From the NCBI RefSeq assembly GCF_000283155.1, contig NW_004454182.1, forward strand, positions 1,434,522 through 1,498,521: a DNA stretch of 64,000 bases, written 5' to 3'. The notes below the pieces were generated by a model. The model was given only the letters and a program-made list of their open reading frames with translations, ran no database searches and was not told the origin of the DNA. Position numbers and translations under genes: made by a program. The DNA comes from Ceratotherium simum simum. Lineage: Eukaryota > Chordata > Mammalia > Perissodactyla > Rhinocerotidae. This document shows, piece after piece, positions 48,536 through 60,984 of the stretch (position 1 is the stretch's first letter; the number at the start of each line of letters is the position of its first letter).

Positions 48536-49565
48536 TCACTAGCATGTAATCCTTAACATAATGGACTCAGTTCAATGCTTGAAAAAAATAGTGATGTAAC
48601 TTATCCATGATCAATATGTGCTTATCTATCTAAACTTTTTTTTCCTTTGGCTAAAGTTTGAAGCAATAGATACCTTTCTGAGATGGCTAGTTGATCTGGG
48701 GTATAGTCCATGATCACGAAATAGAAAAAAATTTTAAAAATATGTAGAGGGAGTGAGCCAATGGCCTTGAACTCACTGGCATCATTTTTAGATTTCTGTC
48801 TAACAATTCTGGAATGTTCAATGTTTTTCTTTAGGGAAATAAAGAACAACATCCAGGAAAGGATCTATTAATTTGTCTGAGATAGTTTCACCTCAAGCCC
48901 AAGAATTTTACAAATGAGTGGGATGAGCTCATCTTCCTCCTGGATACCTATTTGGAACAGAAAGCAACCACTGGCTGCAGTTTAAAAATAAATCAACATG
49001 GTCAGCCATGGCCTCTTCCAGCACTTTCCATCAACTTAAAGTCAATGAAATAGATTGAATTAGCTTTACTAAACTTTTGTATTTGCGTGCCTTGGATGAT
49101 GAAAAACATCTAGACCATTATTTTGCTTTATGCTACCTTCTACTTTAGATGTCATGTGTTCCTTTAGTGATAAGGATAAAGCCTTTCATAAGGTATTCCA
49201 CTTAGAAACATCTTATGGCCTTACAGAGTAAAGATCCGTGTAAGAGTTTGGTAGCCAATAAATATTCTCAACGGGATGAAATAGATCAGGGAATAGAGAG
49301 TTCACATGGGCTTCTCACTGAAGCCCAACAGACCCAGAGAAAGCACAACTGAATATAGAGAGGAAGAGGCGGAGTTGGAGCAAGAGAAGTCGTGGGGGCA
49401 AAAGAAAAAAGAACAGGTAAATCTAATAAATATGTCCAGAAAATAACTGAGTATTCTTTTTGATGCATGGAGCTGGCTAGAATCTAACACAGAAGAAGCC
49501 AATCAAGTTTTTTAGAATAATTTACTGTCAAAATAACTACCATCCTGGACCAAAAGGGACTATTA
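48536..49565. other. Unassigned DNA
   Basis: No gene or repeat recognised. Confidence 0.5.
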
Positions 49566-49574
49566 CTTTTTTTG

Positions 49575-50200
49575 TTATTGAGGTAACATTGGTTTATAAC
49601 ATTATATAGATTTCAGGTGTACATCATTATAATTTGGCTTCTGTATACACTACATCGTGTTCACCACCAAAAGTCTAGTTTCCATCTGTGACGGTACAAA
49701 TGGCCCCCTTTACCCTTTTTGTCCTCCCCCCACCCCCTTCCCCTCTGGTAACCACCTTATTTTCTCTGTATCTTTGTGTTTGCTTGTTTTGTTGTTTTGT
49801 CTTCCACATATGAGTGAAGTCCTATGGTAGTGTTTGTCTTTCTCTGTCTGACTTATTTCTCTTAGCATCATACCCTAAAAGTCCATCCATGTTGTCATAA
49901 AAGGCAAGATTTCATCTTTTTCATGACTGAGTAGTATTCCATTGTGTGTATACATATATATATATATATATGCACCACATATTCTTTATCCATTCATCCT
50001 TCAATGGACACTTAGGTTCTTTCCATATCTTGGCTATTGTAAATAATGCTGCAGTGAACATAGGGATGTATAAATCTTTTCCAATTAGTGTTTTGTATTC
50101 TTTAGATAAATACCCAGTAGTGGAATAGCTGGATCATATGGTAGTTCTAGTCCTAATTTTTTGAGGAATTTTCATACTGTTTTTCATAGTGCCTGCACCT
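49575..50200 (-). mobile_element. 5'-truncated L1, antisense
   Basis: Reverse complement of an L1 3' end: TTATTGAGGTAACATTGGTT, TTCAGGTGTACATCATTATA, CCTCTGGTAACCACCTTATT, CCACATATGAGTGAAGTCCT, and ORF2-end complement TTCCATTGTGTGTATACATA, AATACCCAGTAGTGGAATAG, ending near TAGTGCCTGCACC. An (AT)n tract sits at 49951-49971. Contains the last ORF2 residues only. Confidence 0.92.
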
Positions 50201-50205
50201 TTTCA

Positions 50206-50815
50206 AGACTTAAAACCATATTTGGGTTCAAAAGCATCTCTGAGCAGGACATGGGCAAATAAAACTGCTCGACCCACAAAAGGATGCCTTCCCCAATGCT
50301 TCCTCCAGATGTGGAAAAAGAAGATAATGGAAAAAGAAAACTTCCCAGAGATAGAACCAGGGACCCTGGGAGACAATGGATGAGGACACACCTCTAGGGA
50401 TGGGGGACTATTCACAGTATGGGGACTGTCAAAAGGTCTTCACTTGGGGACTTTTTTCATCTGCTGTGAATCTCCCATTCTTCCCTTTCTGAATCAGATA
50501 GGTTACTGCGATATCCTGTCCTTGGTTTCATCCATGCTTGTACGAAGGATGAGTAGGATACAGATCATTTGTCTTTTCAGCCCATGTATCATTGGATCAA
50601 GAGAAGCCCTATCCAGGCCTGATGTGAAGCTGAGGTGAAGAGACCATAGTGCCTCACCCAGAGGTCCAGGACATGGAACTTGACTCATATCTTGGGTTTT
50701 TGTGTCTCCTTCAGGAAAGGACAAGTAACTTGCATATGAGAAGAAGAGTCAGCAGAACATCTGACATTCAACAAGGATGACTGTTGAACAACAGTAAACT
50801 ACAGTAGGGTTGTTG
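50206..50815. other. Unassigned DNA between L1 and MLT1
   Basis: GC is a little higher than its neighbours. Could be internal sequence of the MaLR whose LTR follows, because the orientation and position would fit, but no motif proves it. Confidence 0.4.
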
Positions 50816-50819
50816 ACTA

Positions 50820-51160
50820 ATATCCTGATTTCCCTCTCCTTATAAGCAAATGACAGGATCGCCATTTCCAGCCTATGTAAAGCATGTTTGTGTGATTTGC
50901 TTTGACCATTGAAATGTGAACACTAGGGACTTGAAGGTGCTTCTGAAGAAAAGCTTTAACAGGAAGTGCCTGATTCATGTTCCCTTTTCCTGTCTCCGTT
51001 TTTGTCAAAATGGAGGCTCCTCAGTCTGGGCCACTGAGGGACTAGACTGAGATAACCTCACCTTTGGTCTTGTCAGATGAGCAAGAAATTGACAGTTTGT
51101 GTGTGTGTGTCAAGCTACAGCAATATCTAGCCAATCCTAGATAGCCAATCTAGTCCATTC
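50820..51160 (+). mobile_element. MLT1-type MaLR LTR relic
   Basis: TGTGATTTGCTTTGACCATT, CAGGAAGTGCCTGATTCATG, AAAATGGAGGCTCCTCAGTC, TGGGCCACTGAGGGACTAG, ATGAGCAAGAAATTGACAGT and CTACAGCAATATCTAGCCAA follow the order of an MLT1-like LTR. A short (GT)n run at 51097-51110 occupies the place where the conserved TTTGTTGTGTTAAGCC segment normally lies. Confidence 0.65.
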
Positions 51161-51169
51161 CAGAGGGAA

Positions 51170-54100
51170 ATAATCATAATAATTAAAAAAGAGAACAGCA
51201 TGGAGATACAAGAAAACAAGGGAGATCAAAAAGGTAAAGGAACAATAAAACTTATATCCACTGCACCCAACAATCGAAGAATACAATATACATGTTCTTT
51301 TCAAACACATGCAGAATGTTAACAAACATTGACCATGTAGTAAGACATAAAGTGACCCTAAATATATTTCAGATGGAATATAAAACAAGACTCATAAAAT
51401 TATAAAGGATTAGTATCATACACTTTCTCACAATGCAATTAATCTAGAAATCAATACTAAAAATTATCATGAAGAAAGCGCTAAATATTTGCAAATTAAG
51501 AAGTTTATTTCTAAAGAACATATGGATCAAGGAAAAAATTATGAAAGAATTTAGAAATGATTTAGAACTGGACAGTAACAAACGTAAAATATCTTTTAAA
51601 AATTGTGGAGGGCCAGCCTCGGTGGCCTAATGGTTAGGTTCTGTGCACTCCACTTTGGCGGCCTGGGTTCAGTTCCTGGATGTGGACCTACATCACTTAT
51701 CAGTGGCCATGTTGTGGCGGCAGCCTACATACAAAATAGAGGAAGACTGGCCACAGATGTTAGCTCAGAGTGAATCTGCCTCAGCCAAAAAGAGGAAGAT
51801 TGGCGGTGGATGTTAGCTCAGGGCAAATCTTCCTCAGGGAAAAAAACAAAAAAACAAAAAAACTGTGGAAGACACATAAAGCAGAACATATAGGCAAATT
51901 TATTTTCATAATGTTTATATTAGAAAAAAAGAAAGGCTGAAAATTAATGAACCAATTGCCATCTAAAGACATTATAAGAACAAAAGCAAAGCTAGCTTAA
52001 ACAAAGTAGAAACAAAGAAATAATATATATAAGAGGAGACACTGGCGACAGAAAATAAATACACAGTAGGGAGGATAGAAAGACAAAAGCTGAGTCTTTG
52101 AAAAGAAAAATTAAATTAACAAAAGTTTGGTTTGAAGGATTTATTTAAAAATGAGAGGAGGCACAAATAAACAATATTAAGAAAATGGGACACAATTATT
52201 GATTCTACAGACGTTAAATAGGTGATAAGGGGGTATTATGAAATAGCTTTTTGCCAATAATATTGAAAATTTCAATGAAAGGATAAACCCCTAAAATTAT
52301 ATAACTTATTAAAAGGGACAAAAGAAGAAAGAATATTTTTACATTATCAAGGAATTTGAAACAGCAATCTAAAATCTTCACACAATGAAAACTCCAGGCA
52401 CAATTTGATTGATAAATTCTACCAAACTTTAGGAACACATGATTCCAATGAATCACAAACTATTCCAGAACACAGAAAAAATAAAGAACAATTTCCAACT
52501 CACTTTATAATAGGGCAAGTGTAACCTTGATACAAAATTTCGCAAGGACAAAGGAGAAGGAAAATCATAGGTTGATCTCATCTCACTCATGAACATAGAA
52601 GGAAACATCTTAAACTAAATATTAATAAAATAAACCTAACAACTCCCAGGAATGCAATTTTTCTTTTAACTTTAGAAAATAAATGCATCAATTTGTCACA
52701 TTAACAGATTAAAATGGAAAAATCATACATATTATTATTGTATTAAATTCAGAAATAGCATTTGATAAAATCAAATATGCAATCTTGGTTTTTTTAATGT
52801 TACAAAACTAGCAACAGAAAGAAAATTTGTAATCTGATAAAAATATCTACATAAATCCTAATAGTAGAGGCTTTATTTAATTGTGAAACATTGAAAAGAT
52901 TCCTTTAAGGTCTGAAATAAGAAAAGAATGACCACTAATACCAATTCTATTCAGTATTGTACTTTAGGATCTATCCCCTACAGTATAGCAATATAAAGAA
53001 ATAATGTGAAAGCAATTTTCATCTTTCATCATCTTCATGATTACACTCACACAAAATACATAAGAACCTATAAGTATATAAAATGTATAACAAAAGTTTA
53101 GAGAGTACGCTGATATAAAATCAATATGGAAAAAGAAATAAAATATATCAATAGAATTGAATATATCCATAAAAATTTTTGTATAATACTTTAAAAAGCA
53201 TCAAAAGATAAAATACTATGTGTAACCATTAATGAAATAATTATAAAACTTTATTGATAGAAATTGAAGAAGTTTAGGTAAATGGAAAAAATACACCACC
53301 ATTGTGGATTGGAAGACTAAATATTGTAAAGATGTCATTTCTCTCCAAATTGAATTATAGATACAAAGTAAACCAACCAAAATCTCAGTAGAGTTTTCCT
53401 TGGGACACTTAACAAGTTTATTCTTAAATTTTTATGAAATCACAAAAAATCCAAATGAATAAATATTAAGATAAAGACATTTATGGAATTAGGTTTATTG
53501 TGAATCTACAGTAAATAAACAGTATGGCGTTTTGCTGGGATAGAAAAACTAATGGAACAGGATGAAAAACTCAGAAATAGACTCATGCAGATGTGCATAC
53601 ACTTGATTTATGACTAAGCAGGCATGGTAGACACTGGACCGTAAATTCTGCTGGGGCATTGGAATAACGGGAAAAAACAAATTAAACTGGCAAATTTAAC
53701 TTTAAGTAGATTAAAAGATCTAAATGTGAAAGACGAAACTACAAAACTTTTTCCAGAAGAAATTTCCTTTGTAATCTTACGGGTAGGTAGAGAATGATTC
53801 CTTAAACAAGATATAAAAAGTACAAACCATAAAGGAAAAAATTGTTCGATTTGACGACAGTAAAATTAAGAACTTCTCTTCACTAAATGACACCATAAAG
53901 ACAGTGAAAAAATAAAACACAAACTATGAGAACGTGTTTGCAAAATATATAACTGATAAATATATTTTTAAAACTCTATGAATCACTAAGAAAAACAACC
54001 CAATAGGAGAATTTTTTAAAAATGCACAACATTATAAAGAGTCAGGGAAATGCAAATTTCAATGAGATAGCATTTTACATCCACCAGTCTGGAAAAAGAA

Positions 54101-54740
54101 AATAGTGTGAAAATATAAAATTCTATAGACGATGTGGAAGAGAGGAAACTTTCAATGACTTCTAGGTGTTTGTAAATTGGTACAAGTGTTCTGACAAACG
54201 ACTTAGCATTTACCTATAGTTGAACATGAGCATGCCCTACGTCAAGGTAGTTCTTGCACATAAACATGCTACACCAGGAGACAAGTACAAACATGTTCAT
54301 AGAAAAATTGCTCATGATTGCCCCAAACCGGAAGTAATACCACCATACAATGGTAGATGCCCTGCGTGTGGCATATTTATGCAATGGAATGCTCTTGAAC
54401 AGTAACAGTGAAAGAACCACAGCTAAATATATCAGCAGTGATTAACCTAAAAAGATAATGTTAAGTGGAAGAAGCAGGTTGCCAGTGAATATATATTTAT
54501 AGTACAATTACATTTATATAATATTGAAAAGCAGGCAAAACTAAACAATATACTGTTTACAAATACATTCATGGATGAAATCATTAAAAAAATCAGTGAC
54601 ATGATTATCATAGAATTAAGGATACTAATTACATGTTTGATGGCAAACAGAGAAATGCAGAGGGAGAGGCACAAAGCTTCTAAAATACAAGGGATGGTCT
54701 ATGTTTTACTTTGAGTGTCAGATACATTTAAAAAAATAGT
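51170..54740 (+). mobile_element. Long degenerate old L1 (L1M type) with nested ERE
   Basis: Covers most of ORF2 to the 3' UTR. Landmarks: ACATGTTCTTTTCAAACACA near 51291, TTTATATTAGAAAAAAAGAA near 51914, GAGAGGAGGCACAAATAAAC near 52154, TCCTACAGACATTAA-like TTCTACAGACGTTAAATAG near 52203, TAGCATTTGATAAAATCAAA near 52757 (RT motif A region), GGAAATGCAAATTTCAATGA near 54046, and a 3' UTR with AAAGCAGGCAAAACTAAACA near 54529. More than 3.3 kb of L1 remains but every frame is broken. Far more diverged than the copy at 14.5 kb. Confidence 0.82.
51610..51857 (+). mobile_element. ERE SINE nested in old L1
   Basis: Head GGGCCAGCCTCGGTGGCCTA, two tandem 3' units, and a tail of A-rich repeats (AAAAAACAAAAAAACAAAAA). 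Target duplication AAAAATTGTGGA (51598-51609) and AAAAACTGTGGA (51858-51869), one mismatch. L1 sequence continues on both sides. Confidence 0.95.
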
Positions 54741-56640
54741 TAAATTTAACTAACTGAAATAATGCACCTATAAAGTATAACATAACTTTAAGAAAATAGA
54801 AATGGCATTATATAAAAAATAAGACATGAAAAGAATCTTGAACTTAAAATTCTGGAAGATGTCAACAAACACTAGAGGTAAGGAGATTTGAGTAGGGTAC
54901 AGCAAAATTTGCCTAATCTCATTTTATTTAGGGAGGACGTTTCAGATTTTTGATAATTCTTTACAGTGATAGAAAATATAGATTAAATATATTTGGTAAA
55001 AATATAATGGTGACTATACAAATAGAAATATACTGTAGATCTTTCAAATGCCTAGATAAATAAAGGAAAATAACAAATCTGGAAAAAAGACGAAAAAGGA
55101 AAAAAGAAGTTAAAAAAGAAAACAAACATGATGGAAGGAATAAAGACAAATATATCAACACTCACAATGTGTATAAATGGACAGAGCGTATCTATACAAA
55201 GAGTTAACTTTTAATACATAAACTTTGTTTTTGATTATAAATGTTTGCAAAGGAGAATAAGGGAAATTGTTCTAACAGAGATAAAAATATTGTATTCTAC
55301 TTTAGTAATTAAAACAGTGCTATATCCTAAGGTGAACTCACCAATTGACGTACAATCACACTGCTGTACAAGAGATGGGTATCAAAATATTTCTTAAATG
55401 TCTTTTTTTAGCAGCAATTCCGTGGAAGTGTGAAGTAAGCCTGGAGGGTGGTGGGGAGGGAGGGGGGCAGAGTGGCACTCCCAGAACTCAGAAGTTCAAA
55501 GACAAAATTCCAGTTTTGCCTAGTACTTTCCCACGTGATTGTGATTTGACAACGTGTATAAAACTGTATTTGGAAGATTATAAGGAAAATGGCATTTTAT
55601 ACACATCCACTCCGTGTATTCAAACTTAAATACTTTGGAAAGCTAAAAGAATTGAGATCATTTTGCCCAATCCTCTTAAAGTATAAAGTTCTGGATTGAG
55701 TTAATCTGGCCAATTTAGAAACCAACGACCTCTTTTCAGATTGTGAAATAAGAACCAACTTTATAACACTGGAAAAATACAGCACTCTTTCCTGACCCAA
55801 CTTTTCCCTTCTCCTTCCCTTTTCACTCTGCTGTCTATAACTGTGGTCCATAATGAATAAAATATCCTTTTCTGTAAATATTCCCAACATTTCTTGGCCT
55901 TAATTAAAACATAACTTCTCCTTGAGGCATCATTTCTTCTGCTGCACTGTCGAAAAGAAGATATTCCTTCCTTCTCTCCACCCTTGTCCTCTCCCCCAAC
56001 AAATGTGAGATGGGATCAGTGTGTTTCCAGCTACTTTTAGATGATCAAGTTCATTAATAAAACAGCTGTTTCTTTGTGGTTTCTACTTGCTGACTATACC
56101 ACTTTCCATTCCATTTGTCTCTGTCCTCTACCTACTTCTTGGTTCCTCCTCCTCAGTATTGAAAATGCTGACAGTTGGTTCAGAATCTCGCCAAGCCCCA
56201 CCATAAATCTGAGCCACATCAAGACGCGTGAAGACAGTTAATCTAACATCCTAGTTTCTTTGTAACTTGTTGATTATTGTGTATGTAATCCACTCCAGCC
56301 CTCCTCTCATGGATACATCATGAAATATCTCATCTTTTAGAAATGTAACAGCTATGAAATAAAATTTCAAACTTCCTATTACCTGATTATTAACGTCAAT
56401 ACTTAAATATCACTGGCTGTATCATTCTCAATGAACTCATTTCATACAACATTTCAGGACATCAGTTCATTGACTCCCCTTCTTTCTCCCTATCAATCTA
56501 TTCCTGATTGTATGCTCTCTCTGTCTAAATAAGAATGAATAGTCAAGAACTTCAAACCTCTTTGACTTAAGAAACGTCTTTTTGTTTCATTTGCCCAATA
56601 AAGCCTCAATCCTGGATGAGCTCATCTGTCTTATCCACTC
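54741..56640. other. Unassigned DNA
   Basis: The first few hundred bases may still be old L1. A G-rich run lies at 55442-55470 (GGAGGGTGGTGGGGAGGGAG). No gene supported. Confidence 0.45.
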
Positions 56641-56649
56641 CTGTCCCTA

Positions 56650-58130
56650 GCCTCTGTGCATTACTAAAGTAAACTACACAATAATACAACAAAAATTGAT
56701 ACCACTATAATATTCGTGGTCATTGTGATCAACTGCGACCTCAACACAGCCTTACAGTCTTATGATATTTCCCTAGTGCATTATATTTCTGGTCCTCCAC
56801 TACCTTATTTTGCAATTTCTCCTCTCTTAAAATTTCCACCTTTCCTTCTGCTTTACTGTCTCACCCTCACAATGTGGTCTTGCCTCCACTTCATAGAGAA
56901 AATAAAAACTTCAAGAGGAAACTTCCTAAATCTCTTGCCTCTGTTAAAAAAAAAAAAAAGAAACTGATCCTTCTATCTCTGGTCTAAATCATATAACTTT
57001 CCTTCTGCTCTTTAACTTCTCTATGCTCTACTGACTTCTTCCCTTCAGTATTCAAACAAAACCAAATCTTCCCTATCTTAAAAAAAACAAAGTTTTTCTG
57101 ACATCACTTTCTATAATCACCACCCTGTCTTCCCTATAATCACAAACAAATTTCATAAAATATTTTTAACATATCATAAAGTGAATATACCTTCTGTGAA
57201 ATGTATTTTACTGCCAATGTTACATATGTCAATAAAGGTAACAGAATTGACTCAGTTGCCCAAGACTCAAGATGCAATATTCATCCTTTATATCTTCCTC
57301 TTGCTTGTTCTTACATATCATTGACCAAATCCAGTTACTTCTACATCCAAATAGTTGTTCAGTTCATTAACTTCTTTCCATCCATCATTTCTCACTTAGA
57401 TTTCTGCCTCAGCCTTCCAATTGGTCTCTCTCTTCCAATTGGCCTCCAGTCTTACTCTCTGCGGCGCCAGATGTCGCCATCCCATGTAGGACCCTTGCGT
57501 AGCTATCTGTTGTCCTCACATTGAAGTCCAAATCCTGTAATATGGCTTTCAAAATCTTCTAACATCTGAAAAACACTTTGTATTTCTTCATCCTTTTCTG
57601 CCGTCTCTTTCCCTTCTAATTCAGAAATCTAGCAAAAGCCAATGTCCTTTAGTTCTTTGCACTCTTTATTTCTCATCCCTTTTCACCACTCTTTTAGAGT
57701 ATGCACTCCTTGTGGACTGGATATACATTTTTGCTTGTTTGACACAAAATAACAAATCAGTTACCCCCCCACCAAAACATGCATCTTTTCTCTTTCTTTT
57801 CCTCTTCAACCTATAAACTCTGCTCATCCTCCAATCTCTGTCTAACTGTCATATAAACAGGAGAGTATTCCTTATGTCTTAAAACAGATTAGGACATCCC
57901 CCTTCCCCACTATGTGTTTCTACGACACCTGCACTCCTCTAATATCACATTTTATTTACCATATTTTATTTACTGTATTCGTTTGTACCTGTCTTCCTTG
58001 CGTAACTGACAGCCCTGAGACCAGGGTCTGTAGTTGCCTTATTTACAATTGTTTACCCAATGTCTGACATAGTAAGTACATGTATGTAGTAGATCATATA
58101 TGCCTTGAATGAGTGAACACATGATTAAAT
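56650..58130 (+). mobile_element. L2-like LINE block with L2 3' terminus
   Basis: CT-rich landmarks in L2 order: GTTCAGTTCATTAACTTCTT near 57356, GATTTCTGCCTCAGCCTTCC, GTCCAAATCCTGTAATATGG near 57526, CTTTGCACTCTTTATTTCTC near 57655, and a terminal part at 57950-58130 with GCCCTGAGACCAGGGTCTGT, ATGTCTGACATAGTAAGTAC and CTTGAATGAGTGAACA. Patchy, so it may combine more than one copy. The 107-residue frame at 57201-57524 is non-coding. Confidence 0.55.
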
Positions 58131-58714
58131 ACAGGAATAAATTTCTTAGACCTTGAAAGAGATCATGGTTTCTATCTTCTATGGTAATCACAAAATTTGA
58201 AAATAATATTTTCCTAAAATCTTACAGATAAAGATGAATGATACAAATGCTGGCAGAGTCAAAATATAACTAAATGGAAAAAGAAGTTTTTTTGTCTATT
58301 GCAATAATTTAATGAAACTAAATGAAAACCTATAGGATATGAAAGGGGACTTTATTTTTGCCTCTCATCAGAGTATTGGCATTATTTATTAATAATTTTT
58401 ATTATTACTTTAATTGCTTTTCTGTTGTTACCTCCATTTAATAATGGTGACCTTAGAAATTGCTAATAGTGAGCTCTTCCTTTTAAAATGTTTTTAGTTC
58501 CTTTAAAGTGCCACTCTTGTTATGTGACTCTACCAGTTATAATGTTTTAATACCCTTGGTGACTTTCCACAGTTTAAAACAGCCATTCATTTACAGTCTC
58601 AAACTGTAGTTTAAATTCTATGTATCTTGCTTGTTGTTCTAACATCAAGGAAAAAATATCTTATTTTTCACTCCCTAATTATTAAGTGATATCCTTGTCT
58701 ACTCATTTTTTTCT
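58131..58714. other. Unassigned AT-rich DNA
   Basis: No gene or repeat recognised. Confidence 0.5.
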
Positions 58715-58850
58715 CAGCTTCTTTATTATTATTTTTAATTGTATATATTTAAGATATATAACATAATGATTTGATACACATATACACAGTGAAATGATTA
58801 CTGCAATCAAGCTAATAATCCATCTCCTCACATAGAAAAAGAAGTTTATC
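58715..58850 (-). mobile_element. L1 3' UTR fragment, antisense
   Basis: AATTGTATATATTTAAGATA, TAACATAATGATTTGATACA, AGTGAAATGATTACTGCAAT and CATCTCCTCACATAGAAAA follow the complement of a common old L1 3' UTR segment. Confidence 0.65.
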
Positions 58851-58934
58851 AATCTCCTACATCCTTACAGAAAATAAAAGATAAACAATAACTCCTAAAA
58901 AACATTTTTAAAAATCCTGTCTTCTCAGTATATT

Positions 58935-59025
58935 TTTCCTTTCATTTATTAATTTAACAAATATTTATTGGAACTCCAGGCATTATGCCATGTTTTTGAT
59001 AGAGTAAACAATACAATGATAATGC
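58935..59025 (-). mobile_element. L2 3' terminus, antisense
   Basis: CATTTATTAATTTAACAAAT, ATTTATTGGAACTCCAGGCA and TTGATAGAGTAAACAATACA: complement of an L2 end. Confidence 0.6.
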
Positions 59026-60340
59026 TTTGTACGTATTACATCTGATGATTTAATTCTAAAGCTAGAACGATGTGGTTTTTAAAATAAGTTCAGCACATAG
59101 CTAAGATGAAATATGAACAAAATCCTGCATGATGAAAAGGATTTAATAGCTAGAAACTTCTGACTTATATATTTGGAATAGAAATTACATGGTAAAGAGA
59201 CTCAAGGGAATAACTACCTTGATTTAACACTGCTGGACCCTTCAGCATTTGGCTGACGACCAATGGAACACACAAGTATTATAAACCCAGTCATTGAAAA
59301 GAACACTAAGACTCACTTGCCATTTTTCTTACATAAGCCAAGAATCCATTTGCTATACATGAATGCAGAAAAATAATTAAGGTAAGGTGACCCCAGAACA
59401 AATGCTGACATAATTTTCTCTAGCTGTAATCAAAGTTTTAACTCAAGATTGGAAGTAATGGAAAATGTAGGTCTCCATAATCTGAGAAAGAACTGGAAGG
59501 GCCAATGACACTCAAATTTTCTTACCTCATTTTTTATGGACTTCATTATATGAAGGATACCATATTAGGAATTATCATCTATTATAGATATATGATCACA
59601 CATAGTTTTCTGTATAATTATATAAAACATGAGAATAAATAACTAGTCTCATGCAGGTATTCAAAATGCCAACAGTTAACACTAATTCATTTTACTAAAA
59701 GTAATAAATTTCCATTATTTTTCATTCAAGAATAAATAGAACTTTCCCTACAATGGTTAGTCATTTGGAAGATAATGTGAAAACTAGCAGGTACTTGGCT
59801 CTGAAAGAAATGAAACTTTGCAAGGGTTCAGATGAATTTTTCTAAGTGTGAATTTTCATTGTTTTCTTCGCTTTCCGTGACCTGCAGAATGCTCAGAGAA
59901 GCTTGAAAACAAAAAGTATTTCTCTCTTCACCCTGTTCCTTGCCATTGGCAAAGACTGCTTATTTTCACATGTTTCAAATTAGCTGAATTAACATGACTG
60001 GATTTGTTTAGCAATGACTTCAAATAACTGGGCCTTTATCTAGCATTTTTGTATACCAGCACTATTCATGATATTATCAAAGACTGAAAAACAATATTTT
60101 TGGTAAAAGCTGAGCAAAATGGCAAGGGATGTGATAGCAACGATAGCAAATTTATCACGAGATGGTGGTAAGAAGAGTTAAGGAAATGGAAAACTGAATT
60201 TTAAGGCTAAATATGATCTTTCAAAGAAAATATTACAAAGTATGTGTGTGAACAAATATTTTCAGAGCTAGTTTCTATTAATTAGTAATAGGTTAAACAT
60301 TTTCTCTTCTACAATGTATTTAATACCTGCATATTGTTCT
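59026..60340. other. Unassigned DNA
   Basis: No gene or repeat recognised. Confidence 0.5.
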
Positions 60341-60344
60341 ACCA

Positions 60345-60560
60345 TAATTATGAACCATAATTTATTTATCCATCCAACGCTGGGATTTTGTTTGTTTTCA
60401 GTATTCTATTGATCATGAATCACACATTTTTGTATGCATTTCCAATTATTTCCATAGAATACGTTCATTGAGTTGTAATTGTTAGGTCACAGGGCAGTGA
60501 CATATCATTTAGAATCGTGGGAGCAGGTTCCACACTGTGTTGCTCATCAGTTGTAAATAG
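60345..60560 (-). mobile_element. Old L1 fragment, antisense
   Basis: AATTTATTTATCCATCCAAC, ATTTCCATAGAATACGTTCA, TTGAGTTGTAATTGTTAGGTCA and a GTTCCACACTG segment fit the complement of the distal ORF2 to 3' UTR part of an old L1. Diverged; boundaries approximate. Confidence 0.5.
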
Positions 60561-60660
60561 GACCACTTGCCACCTAAAGGTAGCCCTGCGTAAGCTCCCC
60601 GCTAAGGTCCACAAGATATTATTTACAACTCAACCTACCCTGACTCCAGCAAGACTGATT

Positions 60661-60861
60661 TTTTTTTTTTTTTTTTTTTTTGTGAGGAAGATTTGCTCTG
60701 AGCTAACATCTGTGCCAGTCTTCCTCTATTTTGTATGTGGGTCACCACCCAGCATGGCTTGACGAGTGGTGTAGGTCCACGCCCTGGAACTGAACCCACG
60801 ATTCCTGGACTGCCGAAGCAGATCACATCAGACTTAACCACTACTCCACAGGGCCAGCCCC
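60661..60861 (-). mobile_element. ERE SINE, short form, antisense
   Basis: Poly-T (about 22 bases), GTGAGGAAGATTTGCTCTGA, a single 3' unit, GGTGTAGGTCCACGCCCTGG, and head CTCCACAGGGCCAGCCCC. Probable target duplication AAGACTGATTTT (60651 on) and AAACACTGATTTT (60864 on). Confidence 0.92.
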
Positions 60862-60984
60862 AGAAACACTGATTTTATAAAACTTCCTAATCATACTCAT
60901 CTTTTATGAGTTGATCCACTCCTCTAGCTTCTTCAATAAAGAAAATATAAGTAGTTAAAAATTAATATTAAAAATAACTAAGGA

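Noticed and set aside
54220..54405. CPACG motif resembling a zinc ribbon
   Set aside because: Lies in degenerate L1 sequence with no partner cysteine pair; chance.
57414..57446. Doubled CTTCCAATTGGYCTC unit
   Set aside because: Real but only two copies with period 18 in CT-rich L2-like DNA; too minor for a separate finding.
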